Source: Taibaiella sp. (lineage in GTDB: Bacteria; Bacteroidota; Bacteroidia; Chitinophagales; Chitinophagaceae). Taken from it: a DNA stretch of 64,000 nucleotides. The position numbers were made by a program, and so were the translations under genes. Positions within the stretch are counted from its first letter, which is position 1; the number at the start of each line of letters is the position of its first letter. The stretch lies in NCBI GenBank assembly GCA_019739295.1, contig JAHHDV010000026.1, forward strand, positions 62,001-126,000. Direction: 5' to 3'. The notes under the pieces were generated by a model. The model worked only from the letters and a program-made list of their open reading frames with translations, did no database searches and was not told the DNA's origin. This document shows, piece by piece, positions 48,533 through 57,863 of this stretch.

Positions 48533-50121
48533 TCACTTCTCTTCGTGGTATTCCATCTCTGTATTGATCTTCCAGATATTTTCTTTGGATTGTTTTCCTG
48601 ATACGATATTGTCCACTGCAGTCATCGCGGTAAGCATACTGTGATCACTGTTATTGTATTTATGCATGCCATTCCGGCCCACCAGGTACATATTCGGAAT
48701 GGTATCCGTGTAGTCCCTGATCATATGGAACCCGTCATAAGTTCCGAAATAAGCAGGATACGCCTTTTCCATTCTCAGTACCGTAGCATCTTCCACATCT
48801 TCCCTGCGGATGATACCGATATGGCTGAGCTCCTCAATGCCCAGTTCTTTCAATTGCTCATCTGTCCTTGTCCACAATTCATCTCCTTCGTTGCAGAAGT
48901 ATTCCATACCGATCCATACTTTCCCGGGATCCGCCACCATAAACGGGCTCCAGTTATTGAAGATCTGTAGCCTGCCTACTTTCACATCTCTTTCCTGTAT
49001 ATAGATCCAGTTATCTTTGATCAGGTTGTGTGCAGATTCAGCCTGGAGGATATCCTGCCTGGTCCTGAGTTTTTTCATCAGTAAACCTACGGTAATAAAA
49101 TCCCGGTACAAAAGCCCCGCCGCGATATCCCGGACCGGCTGCGGGGGAGCCGGGTGAATATTGCTGACCAGATTGCCGCACCGGCATGGTAGAAAAGAAA
49201 TAATCACAGACGATTTCCTGTTCCTCACCGGTGTCATGATGTTGAATGGTTACCGCACTGACCCGGCCGTCTTTCAGTTTGATTTCGGATACCTCAGCAT
49301 TCATAGTAAGTGTGCCTCCATGTTCCTGAATCCAATCCGCTACTGTTTCCCACATCTGTCCCGGCCCGAATTTGGGGTACAGGAAGCGTTCGATAAGGCT
49401 GGTTTCCGTTTCCTTCTGCCCGATACCCTTATCGTTGTTATTCTTCCTGGTAAGTTGCCTGAGGGCATGGGCCAGTGCTTTGGTGATACTGAGCCCTTTG
49501 ATCCTCTGCGCTCCCCATTCAGCGGAAATCTCACTGCATTTTTGTCCCCAGACTTTCTCTGTATAATCCTTGAAGAAAGTGAGATACAATTCCCTGCCGA
49601 AACGATTGATAAAGAAGTCCTCCAGTGACTGCTCATTTTTAACCGGGGCAATCCGGGCTTTCAGGTAAGAAACAAAAATCCTGAACGTGCGCCATAGCCC
49701 TAAGCCTTTGATAGTCTGTACTGATAGGGAGACCGGGTAGCTGAAGAATTTTTTCAGGAAATAAATCCTGGACAAGCGATTACGTACCAGCATCACCTTA
49801 TCCGGATCACCGGTATTCTCCTTTCCTGCCTGTACCGTAGTGGATTTATTTTGATAATGGATATCAAAAGTTTCATTCGCAGCCGGGTCTACGGGAAGTA
49901 TATTCAGCCACCAGCGCATTACCCTGTCTGATTTAGAAAAAAAACCGGTGACCGCCGATATCTATCCTGTTCCCTTTGTAATTGACAGTCTTGCTGATAC
50001 CACCGATATCGCTGCTTTTCTCAAATACCAGGGGTCTGATGTCCGTTCTTTTGAGCAGCTCATAAGCTGCGGTCAGTCCTGCCGGGCCTGCCCCGGCGAT
50101 CACTGCGATCTTCTTGTCCAT
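48533..50121 (-). CDS. FAD-dependent oxidoreductase (protoporphyrinogen-oxidase/UDP-galactopyranose-mutase-like), two frameshifts
   Basis: The N-terminal FAD motif is [20 protein letters not shown] followed by [15 protein letters not shown] and IDIGGHRFF. The frame breaks at the eight-A run (49,938-49,945) and again near 49,187; joining gives about 529 residues. Central blocks are [19 protein letters not shown] and [20 protein letters not shown], the C-terminal block is [20 protein letters not shown]. These are seen in amine-oxidase-like FAD proteins that accompany glycan or lipid synthesis. The preceding gene on the strand is a multi-pass membrane protein 13 bp away, so the pair is an operon, perhaps acting on a surface glycolipid. 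Confidence 0.75.
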
Positions 50122-50134
50122 TATGCTTTTCCTT

Positions 50135-51911
50135 TTATTCTTTGAATCCAGTCACCCGGATATTGCTGATCGTGAATAAGGTACCACCGTTATTCTCATT
50201 TCTAAACTCCAGTTCTACCGCATCGAAATCCCTGTTCCTGATCTTCATATCCAGGCTCAAAGTAGTCTTTTTTCCATTTTGCATGAACCGGATACCCCGG
50301 ATCATATTGTACATGACAGCCTGGTCGCCTTTCCATAATTTTAATACCGAATACAGGGCCGTTCCACAGGTCCCCGGAAATCTGTTCCGTATAGAAATCG
50401 GCACTGGCGCGGAACCAATCTTCAACCGGATCGGGTATGTTGAATCTGAGCGATTGTTGCTGATTGCCCTGAACCGTGATTTCCTCTATACCCTGATCCG
50501 TACCGTAGAGCTTCCGGGTGATTTGTTCCTCAGAGACATCGCCTTTATAATAATCCGGGTTGTCCCTCATTTTCATATAATCTGCCGGTACATCATATCT
50601 CAGTGCTGTATTGAAATAATAAGTTTTAGTGCTGGGTGCACCGAAGGATAAGCCCTGGCCGCCATGGGCCTGGTAGGTCCACCATAGGTTGTAATAGGTA
50701 AATAACAATAAGACCGGTGTTGCGATAAATACCCTCCACTTTCTTTCCTGTATCCATTCTAACAAAAGTGGCCAGGAAAAAGAGTAGTACGGGGTAGCTT
50801 TGGATCATAGCCCTGCCACCGTAATCCCAGGCTTTCCAGGCACAGACAATATAGAAATTCAGTAAGGCGAAAGATAACAGGGCAAGCCTGTTCCCGCCCG
50901 CTCCATAAGAAAGGGAAAAATTCCGGCGATAGTCATGAACATGACCGGCGTATGCATCAGCCAGCCGGTTTGATAATTCATCGGGTAGTGATATAGCATA
51001 GGATGGAACCAGTCAAATCCCTGCTCCCTGTATGTATAGATAAACCACTCTCCGGCCGCCCATTTCCAGTACAGGAATGGCAGGGACAGCAATAGTCCGC
51101 ACATCAGAGCAGCAATAAATATAGCCGGGAAGAACGACTTCCAGATCCTTATTCGTTCTCTTATGGTCTTTTTTCGAAAAGATTGTCGATTCCCCATAGC
51201 ACAGGTATCAGCACGGAAATGATCTCCGGGGGACGGACCAGGGCTAACAAGCCTATGAGCACACCGATCCTCAGGATGTATTTCTTTTGAGGACCCGCAT
51301 AGAAATGATGTGTATTGAGGATGAGCAATACATACAGGGTGAAGAGCCAGCTATGGGTCATTCCCTGCGTCTATGCCTGCATAGTTGAGGTAATTGGTCC
51401 CGAAGACCAGCAGCAATAAAGTAATGGCTACTGTGCTGTCTTTGAAATAATACAGCAGCAACTTCCGCAGGTAGATCAATCCAATGACCGCCATCAATAT
51501 ACCACCCAGGTAAATCATGAACTGGTAAGGAACCGAAAATCCGTCAGCCGGGTAGCCTAATGATGCTGCAGCCGAATGTGCGATAAAGAAAAACGGAGCT
51601 TCCATCAGGGCCATCCCGAAAGTGTAACGGAGTACATAATTGCCTGAGGCTTCATGCAGGTAACCATATTGGAAATCCTCGGGAGGCGTCATATGGTATT
51701 GCCGGAGTACGCTGTCTTTGAAAGATTGATGCTTCAGGTCTTTGTAGATAAAGACTGAAGGAAGGTACCAATAATACCCCCCTGCATCCCAGGACAACTG
51801 AGCTTCACCATGGGTCTTCTGCCATCTCGGGTAGAATAAGCTGCCTGCGGATACCAGCAATAAAATGCAGGCAAAGAGAGACCATTTGGACCAAGAAAAA
51901 GTTGCCTTCAT
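50135..51911 (-). CDS. Multi-pass membrane protein, GT-C glycosyltransferase-like, about five frameshifts
   Basis: The restored protein is about 590 residues with roughly ten membrane spans ([116 protein letters not shown]). A periplasmic loop after the first span ([15 protein letters not shown], with an acidic residue) and the C-terminal beta-rich domain ([20 protein letters not shown]) fit GT-C-type mannosyl/arabinosyl transferases, but the donor motif is not certain. Frame breaks lie near 51,365, 51,180, 50,890, 50,765 and 50,360, each cured by removing one base. Operon with the following FAD oxidoreductase. Confidence 0.6.
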
Positions 51912-52067
51912 TTACACAAGGGATAAAAAGCGAATTTATATACACTTTGTTAATAAACCTAAAAAGTGCATCATTTAATATTTAAATCAGTCCGGGATCT
52001 GCGGTATTCCTGGGGTGATAACAGGGGAGCATTGTCATCCCGGCTCATGAAATGGTGATATTTTATT

Positions 52068-52075
52068 TACATTTG
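52068..52075 (+). promoter_or_regulatory. -7 element, small membrane protein promoter
   Basis: TACATTTG, exact TAnnTTTG match. Transcription would start near 52,080, leaving an 80-nt leader containing the hairpin at 52,114-52,146. Confidence 0.5.
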
Positions 52076-52113
52076 CATCGCGTCCCTGTATCCCGGAGGA
52101 TAAGATCCGTTGG

Positions 52114-52146
52114 GACACCTGCTATAAGGATGAAGCAGGTGTCCAT
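52114..52146 (+). repeat. Leader hairpin with ACACCTGCT stem
   Basis: GGACACCTGCT and its exact complement AGCAGGTGTCC are separated by about 11 bases. The hairpin lies between the promoter element and the preferred start codon of the small membrane protein and shares its nine-base core stem with the palindrome at 8,314-8,343. Confidence 0.6.
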
Positions 52147-52159
52147 ATATAGTTTTATT

Positions 52160-52459
52160 ATGGGTTATGTCAAAAAAATCAAACAGAATTTAAGGGATAA
52201 AAACAGACGATTCGCAGGTATTGTGCTATTGGGAACATATATACTGTTTCGCATCTCTTCCCTGGTTTTATCGCATATGTACGGAAAACATATGAAATGG
52301 GTAGCTATAAGTTTTTTAGGGTCTCTTATTATAGGGTATTCAATAATTGCCGGATGGGGTAAAACTGATATTCAATTCTGGAAATACAGTTTATTGATGA
52401 TTGTAGCAGGACTGTTTGTTCTTTTGGTCAAAAATATATTAAGACCAATACAGTATTGA
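52160..52459 (+). CDS. Small membrane protein of unknown function
   Basis: About 99 residues from ATG 52,160 (MGYVKKIKQNLRDKNRRF); an upstream ATG at 52,130 would fall in the leader hairpin. A positively charged N-terminus leads to three hydrophobic segments (GIVLLGTYILFRISSLVL, WVAISFLGSLIIGYSII, YSLLMIVAGLFVLLV), so an inner-membrane protein. No family recognised. Confidence 0.55.
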   Translation: MGYVKKIKQNLRDKNRRFAGIVLLGTYILFRISSLVLSHMYGKHMKWVAISFLGSLIIGYSIIAGWGKTDIQFWKYSLLMIVAGLFVLLVKNILRPIQY

Positions 52460-52612
52460 TCAGTAGAAGAAGCGCAGCTGAAAACTCCGCAGTAGTTAAA
52501 TGATACCAAATTCCCGCTAACTGTTTTAACTAGGGCTTCGTAAGCAGAAAACCATAAGCTGTTTAGTAACGCTAACCGGCTGATCTCTTTGAATTCTATT
52601 GGCATTGAGCGA

Positions 52613-53989
52613 TCAGCCCAGATAGATATCCAACTCCCTGACTTTTGCACTATAAGCCTGCATCCATTGATCCAGTCCGTTCCTGAATTCCTGATCCCGG
52701 ATATTTTCGAAGAAATCCCCATGGCTCATGATCCTTTGCAGCAATTCATCCTGTGCTTTCCCGCTGCCGTAGGCATAAGCATACGGTGTATGTGTAAAAG
52801 AAACCATTTCGTATACGGAGTTAAACTGATCCGGGTATAATTTGCCCAGCTCTTTTTCTATTTTTTTTCTCTCCAGGAAATTGGGATCTGCAACCTTGTC
52901 CCGCATCTCTGTAAAGTTATCCAATGCCAGCTCTGCTACCGCATCTCCATTGGGTTTTCTTTTTCTCTGGTATTCAGCCAGAATGGTGCTCCAGTCTTCA
53001 CCATATTGGTCCATCAACGCGTCAAGAACGGAACAATCCTCGAATCCTGCATTCATTCCCTGACCGTAGAACGGAACAATCGCATGTGCGGCATCGCCTA
53101 TCAGTGCATTTTTGTCCTGGTAGATCCAGGGGTCGATCTTGACAGTAATGAGTGAAGCAACCGGATTATTCTTAAAGTCCCCGATATATTCCGGCATCAG
53201 CGGAACGGCATCAGGGAAATAGTGCTCAAAGAAGTTGCGGATCTCTTCTTCCGTCTGCAAAGCATCAAAGGAGGTCGCTCCTTCGAACGGGAAGAATAAG
53301 GTACAGGTAAAGTTGCCATCAGGATTGGGCAGCGCGATCATCATAAAATTGCCTCTCGGCCAGATATGCAATGCATTTTTTTCTATGAGAAATGCCCCGT
53401 TTCCCCCCGGGGGAATCTTCAGTTCCTTGTATCCGGATCCGATATAATACTGGCTGAAGTTCGTTCTGTCCATATGGGCGTAAGCAGTACGTAATGAAGA
53501 GAAGGCTCCGTCAGCACCAAACAGGAGATCACATTGTACCTGTTCTGTGCTTTGGTCCTCCTTTTCCAGGGTGATCCTGTTGTTTTCTACATCGACATGA
53601 GTGCAACGGCTGTCAAATATGATTTTTGCGCCGTGTTGCTCAGCCAGGTCCATGAGTTTCTTGTTCAGGTCACCACGGCTTACAGAATAGATAGCTTCAT
53701 GGTTTTTACCATATTCCTGGAATGCCGTCGTGCCATCCATCTGGTGCAGGAATCTTCCATACATGGGTATGGCAATGCTCTCGATGTCCGCTCTCAGCCC
53801 TGCCAGCTCCAGGGCTTTCCAGCCGCGATTGCTCATCGCCAGGTTGATGGATCTCCCGGCTGCCAGCGCATTCTTGCGCATATCAGGCCTCCGTTCATAA
53901 ATGGTGACCTCGTATCCTTTCTTCCTGAGCAATACAGCCAAAACAGATCCTACCAGTCCCGCGCCCAAAATGGTAATTTTCCTTTTCAT
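52613..53989 (-). CDS. kmo: Kynurenine 3-monooxygenase
   Basis: FAD- and NADPH-dependent hydroxylation of kynurenine to 3-hydroxykynurenine in tryptophan breakdown. 458 residues. Motifs: GxGxxG in ILGAGLVGSVLAVLLRKKGY, the family signature AGRSINLAMSNRGWKAL near residue 45-61, DG motif LLFGADGAFSSLRTAY, and the second FAD motif NALIGDAAHAIVPFYGQGMN. The C-terminal region is hydrophilic, unlike the membrane-anchored eukaryotic enzyme. No kynU, haaO or tdo gene is adjacent. In some bacteria this route feeds NAD synthesis; nadB in the same window supports the aspartate route. Confidence 0.93.
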   Translation of the reverse strand: MKRKITILGAGLVGSVLAVLLRKKGYEVTIYERRPDMRKNALAAGRSINLAMSNRGWKALELAGLRADIESIAIPMYGRFLHQMDGTTAFQEYGKNHEAIYSVSRGDLNKKLMDLAEQHGAKIIFDSRCTHVDVENNRITLEKEDQSTEQVQCDLLFGADGAFSSLRTAYAHMDRTNFSQYYIGSGYKELKIPPGGNGAFLIEKNALHIWPRGNFMMIALPNPDGNFTCTLFFPFEGATSFDALQTEEEIRNFFEHYFPDAVPLMPEYIGDFKNNPVASLITVKIDPWIYQDKNALIGDAAHAIVPFYGQGMNAGFEDCSVLDALMDQYGEDWSTILAEYQRKRKPNGDAVAELALDNFTEMRDKVADPNFLERKKIEKELGKLYPDQFNSVYEMVSFTHTPYAYAYGSGKAQDELLQRIMSHGDFFENIRDQEFRNGLDQWMQAYSAKVRELDIYLG

Positions 53990-54429
53990 TCAGTACAAAA
54001 TTTAATGTGATTAATGCTTATATGTGTCTTTCCAAAATAAAACGATCATCCCTAAAGGTAAGGCAATCAAAATTTTATTATGAGCCTTCCATATACCTGT
54101 TCCAGATTTTTAAGCGCTCAAAAGTAAATATTTCATCGGCTTTTACCTGATTTTCAGGCATTAAATTCGTTGTAAAGGACAGATTTACAGGATATGTTGT
54201 ATTTCTGCTTTGTTATTTTTATATCAACTCCCCGATCCATAAAGGTACCGTTTCCCGGGAATATGCCTCATTTATCAAAGGTTGAAATCCTTTACAGGGC
54301 TGCATTCTGAATCCAATATGCCAGGGATCGGTAACCGGTAAGTGGTCATTGTTTACACATCGGTAATATTGTGGTAACAAATTGGTAACACAGTAATTTG
54401 ACCTTTGCACAAAATTTAATAAAAGATTT
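53990..54429. other. Intergenic region before the TonB-dependent receptor
   Basis: No gene seen in 440 bases. Near the receptor start lie repeated GGTAA motifs (54,330, 54,337, 54,362, 54,373, 54,384) and a -7-like GACCTTTG at 54,400-54,407. Confidence 0.6.
54362..54393 (+). promoter_or_regulatory. Three GGTAA direct repeats with exact 11-bp spacing
   Basis: GGTAATATTGT, GGTAACAAATT and GGTAACACAG follow one another at 11-bp steps. One-turn direct repeats are the binding pattern of OmpR/PhoB-type response regulators. The array ends 6 bp before the -7-like element, the place of an activator site. Confidence 0.55.
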
Positions 54430-57243
54430 ATGTACAAAGTTGTTGCGGTACTAGCAAGCACATTATTTTCTCTGCAAGCCTTTGCAGATGGGACTTTGAC
54501 AGGAATGCTCAAAGATCCGAGCTTCGGCGAGGCAGTGATAGGGGCGGAAGTCAATGTTTACAAACAGAACGATACGAATGTGGTCATGTCCACTTTTACT
54601 GATGCAGAAGGAAAATTTGAAATGGAACTTCCCCATGGTATGTATCAGGTAGTATGTAATTATGTGGGTTTTGAGTCATTGGTGAAGGATAGCGTATGGA
54701 TCCAGGATAATGAATCGGTAGCCTTGGATCTGCAGTTCGGTACACTGGCTAAGGATAACCAGCTGGAAGGTATTGTAGTAAGGGGAACTGCAGCGAAGGA
54801 TAATGTTCAGTCTTTGTATGTACAGCAAAAAAATGCGTCTACTATCGGTGATGGTATCTCTTCAGATGTAATTTCAAAAAGCACGGATAAGAATACGGGG
54901 GAGGTATTGAAGCGGATCAGCGGTACTACGATACAGGACAATAAGTTCGTCATCGTAAGAGGGATGAATGACAGGTATAATATCGCTTTGGTCGATGGTT
55001 CCGTATTGCCCAGTACAGAGCCGAACCGGAAGTCCTTTTCCTTTGATATCATCCCATCTACGGTGGTGGACCAGATCGTCATTACCAAGTCCGGTAGCCC
55101 CGACCTGCCCGGCGACTATTCAGGAGGCGCCATACAGATTTTGACTAAAGATATCCCGAACCAGCCTTATACCCAGATAAGCCTGGGCACAAGTTACAAT
55201 ACCTTCTCTACCTTCAAAGATTTCCAGTCGGGGTTCAAATCTTCGACGGATATCCTGGGATTTGATGATGGCAGCAGGCAATTACCTAAAGACTTTCCTA
55301 CATTCAGGCAGCTCCAGGATCCGAATTTTTATTCTCCGAGCAACGGGGAGCAATCTTCTAATTACCTGAACCGGCTCAATAACGATTATTCTATCACGCA
55401 ACGCACAGCTTTACCGGCATTGAATCTGCAGCTGGCTCATGGCAGATCATTTTACCTCAGCGAAGACAGGCAGATCGGTATCAATGCGGGGGTAACGTAT
55501 AACCACGAAGAGCGCATCAGGCCCAACAGTATCAGGCAATACGGTAATTTTGATTATACCGATGATGTGTATTCTTATGAGACCAATTTAGGGGCATTGC
55601 TCAATGTCGGATATTACGCCAAGGGAAACAAGATCTTATGGAAGAACCTGTACAATAAGATTTTTGATGACAAACTGCTGATGAGAAGCGGAACCAATTA
55701 CAGCTCTACTAAGGATATCCAGTATTATGCATTTGATTTATTACAGAAGAGCTTGTTGAAAAGTACATTGATCGGGGAGCATACCTTCAGCGGAGGAGAT
55801 TATATCCTGGACTGGAACCTCTCCTACAACCTGGTGACCAATAACCAGCCTGATCAGAAGAAAATCACTTATTCCAGAACGATGGGCACTGATGAGCCAT
55901 ACTTTGCAGATATCACTACATTAGGTAGAGCCAACAACCGGCTATTCGGCCAGATGGATGAACATATCGTGAATGCTGCTGTGAATATGAAGATGCCTGT
56001 AGATATCCTTGGCAGCTCCCTGCTTAAATACGGACTATACGGACAGTTAAGGATGAGAAGTTTCGATAACAGGTACCTGGGAGCTGTATTGAATTCGTCT
56101 CATCCGGGTGCATCTGAAGTGGTGTATGAGCCACTGGACCAGCTGTACAGTAGAGATAACATAGATGATGGTTACTATCAACTGGTGGACCAGACCACGA
56201 ATGCGGACATCTATGATGCACAGGCCATGACTTCTGCTGCTTATATCATGATGGAGAACCTGATCCAGGATAAATATAAGCTGGTCTATGGTGTACGAGC
56301 GGAGCATTATTACATCAACCTGAATTCATATACCAAGAATGAAGTAAGGACCAGCTGGCTGGACATCTTACCTTCCGTGAACCTTACCTATATGCTCAAT
56401 GAGAAGACCAATTTAAGGGCATCTTACTTCAGGAGCCTGGTAAGGCCTGAATTGAGGGAGATGGCCAATATGTCGTATTATGATTACGAGCTTGATGCTA
56501 TCATTACAGGTAATCCTTCCCTGGTGCCTACCCGGATCAACAATATCGACCTGAGGTATGAATTCTATCCCAATATCGGTGAGATCGTTTCTGCTTCCGT
56601 TTTCTATAAGAACTTTACCAATACCATCGAGAACAATCTCTACGGTTCCAATTCTGCATATGATGTCAATACCAAGAATTTCGAAGGGGGGTATAATGTA
56701 GGATTTGAACTGGAGTTAAGGAAGAACCTGGGCTTCCTGTCCCCCGGCACGATTATGGACCATTTTTCCATCTATACCAATACATCCATTGTGTATTCCC
56801 AAATTAAATTACCGGCTAATTACTTCATCCAGGGCCAGCTTGTGACCGACCGCCCGCTGACGGGCCAGGCACCGCTGGTGATCAATGCCGGCTTAGGCTA
56901 TACCAGTACGGACCAGAAGCTCAGCGCAAATGTATTGTACAATTATATCGGGAAGAATATGTATATGGTGGGTAATGATATCATCGGTCACGTGTACATG
57001 AACGCGAGGAATATCCTGGACTTCACGGCAAGTTACCAGCTCAGTGAGCGGTTCGGGATGAAGCTGTCTGTCAAGGATATATTGAACAGTCCTTATACCT
57101 TCTTTATGGACCAGGATGTAGATGGTAAATTTACCAGAACCGGATTTGTAAAAGGGAACCCGATCCGGGTGGACAAGGACTGGGTATGGCAGGAATACAG
57201 GCCAGGTACTTCTATCGGCCTGTCCGTGAATTATAAGTTCTAA
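54430..57243 (+). CDS. TonB-dependent outer-membrane receptor with carboxypeptidase-regulatory-like domain
   Basis: 937 residues. Signal peptide (MYKVVAVLASTLFSLQAFAD), then a CarboxypepD_reg-like domain (GMLKDPSFGEAVIGAEVNVY to about residue 100), a plug domain (residues about 115-240, FVIVRGMNDRYNIALVDGSV, IPSTVVDQIVITKSGSPDLP, GDYSGGAIQILTKD) and a 22-strand barrel (LRASYFRSLVRPELREMANM, QLSERFGMKLSVKDILNSPY, ending GLSVNYKF with terminal Phe). It is not paired with a SusD gene, so it probably transports a metal chelate, phosphate compound or other small ligand rather than a glycan. Preceded by a phased operator-like array. Confidence 0.93.
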   Translation: MYKVVAVLASTLFSLQAFADGTLTGMLKDPSFGEAVIGAEVNVYKQNDTNVVMSTFTDAEGKFEMELPHGMYQVVCNYVGFESLVKDSVWIQDNESVALDLQFGTLAKDNQLEGIVVRGTAAKDNVQSLYVQQKNASTIGDGISSDVISKSTDKNTGEVLKRISGTTIQDNKFVIVRGMNDRYNIALVDGSVLPSTEPNRKSFSFDIIPSTVVDQIVITKSGSPDLPGDYSGGAIQILTKDIPNQPYTQISLGTSYNTFSTFKDFQSGFKSSTDILGFDDGSRQLPKDFPTFRQLQDPNFYSPSNGEQSSNYLNRLNNDYSITQRTALPALNLQLAHGRSFYLSEDRQIGINAGVTYNHEERIRPNSIRQYGNFDYTDDVYSYETNLGALLNVGYYAKGNKILWKNLYNKIFDDKLLMRSGTNYSSTKDIQYYAFDLLQKSLLKSTLIGEHTFSGGDYILDWNLSYNLVTNNQPDQKKITYSRTMGTDEPYFADITTLGRANNRLFGQMDEHIVNAAVNMKMPVDILGSSLLKYGLYGQLRMRSFDNRYLGAVLNSSHPGASEVVYEPLDQLYSRDNIDDGYYQLVDQTTNADIYDAQAMTSAAYIMMENLIQDKYKLVYGVRAEHYYINLNSYTKNEVRTSWLDILPSVNLTYMLNEKTNLRASYFRSLVRPELREMANMSYYDYELDAIITGNPSLVPTRINNIDLRYEFYPNIGEIVSASVFYKNFTNTIENNLYGSNSAYDVNTKNFEGGYNVGFELELRKNLGFLSPGTIMDHFSIYTNTSIVYSQIKLPANYFIQGQLVTDRPLTGQAPLVINAGLGYTSTDQKLSANVLYNYIGKNMYMVGNDIIGHVYMNARNILDFTASYQLSERFGMKLSVKDILNSPYTFFMDQDVDGKFTRTGFVKGNPIRVDKDWVWQEYRPGTSIGLSVNYKF

Positions 57244-57276
57244 GTTTTTTTTCATTTTTGTTGTTTAATAAAAACG

Positions 57277-57305
57277 AAAAGGCCATGTTTATGGCCTTTT
57301 TTGTT
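57277..57305. terminator. Bidirectional terminator between convergent genes
   Basis: AAAAGGCCAT, loop GTTT, ATGGCCTTTT with T tracts on both strands (TTTTTTGTTT; TTTTCGTTTTTA). Confidence 0.9.
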
Positions 57306-57327
57306 TGCATGTATTTCTGTCTGTAAC

Positions 57328-57828
57328 TTATAGTTGAAGTCCCGCATATAAATATTGCAGGGCAATATCCTGCTTTTCGTCAGTGTTGATGATGTTATTG
57401 CCCTGCTTATCGAGAATAATAATTTCCACGACGCGCAATTCATTACTTTTCAGATTTTGGAGACGATCTGATTTTTCCGCTTTATGCTCAAAAGGCCGGA
57501 ACCAGGCCGAACTGTTGTCCGGACTTGTGGTTAGAATGCCATCTTTAATCAGGATCGCCAGGTCGTTGCCCAGGCCCGGTATATCGATTGCTCCAAAGGA
57601 ATAAAGCCCCTCCAGGCTGTCCAGGTCTACTAAATGGTACTGATCTATAAAATGTTGTATCTGGAGATCGGTATGATCGGAAATAAGGGCAAAACTCCTG
57701 GTGGTATCTGATTCATGGAATTGATGATTGATGCCCAGGAACCCATCATTGCTTTTCATATCCTGGGCTACGGCCGAAGACAGGAGATAAGGAAAAGTAA
57801 GGCTCAGAATAGTTAATATTTTTCTCAT
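57328..57828 (-). CDS. Exported protein of unknown function
   Basis: 166 residues with a signal peptide (MRKILTILSLTFPYLLSSAVAQ). The mature part is mixed, with IPGLGNDLAILIKDGILTTS and RVVEIIILDKQGNNIINTDE. No family recognised. The next gene upstream on the same strand ends 35 bp before it, so they may share a message. Confidence 0.55.
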   Translation of the reverse strand: MRKILTILSLTFPYLLSSAVAQDMKSNDGFLGINHQFHESDTTRSFALISDHTDLQIQHFIDQYHLVDLDSLEGLYSFGAIDIPGLGNDLAILIKDGILTTSPDNSSAWFRPFEHKAEKSDRLQNLKSNELRVVEIIILDKQGNNIINTDEKQDIALQYLYAGLQL

Positions 57829-57863
57829 GTTTTGAAAATTTAGAGTGGTTGGTCAAGCGGAAG

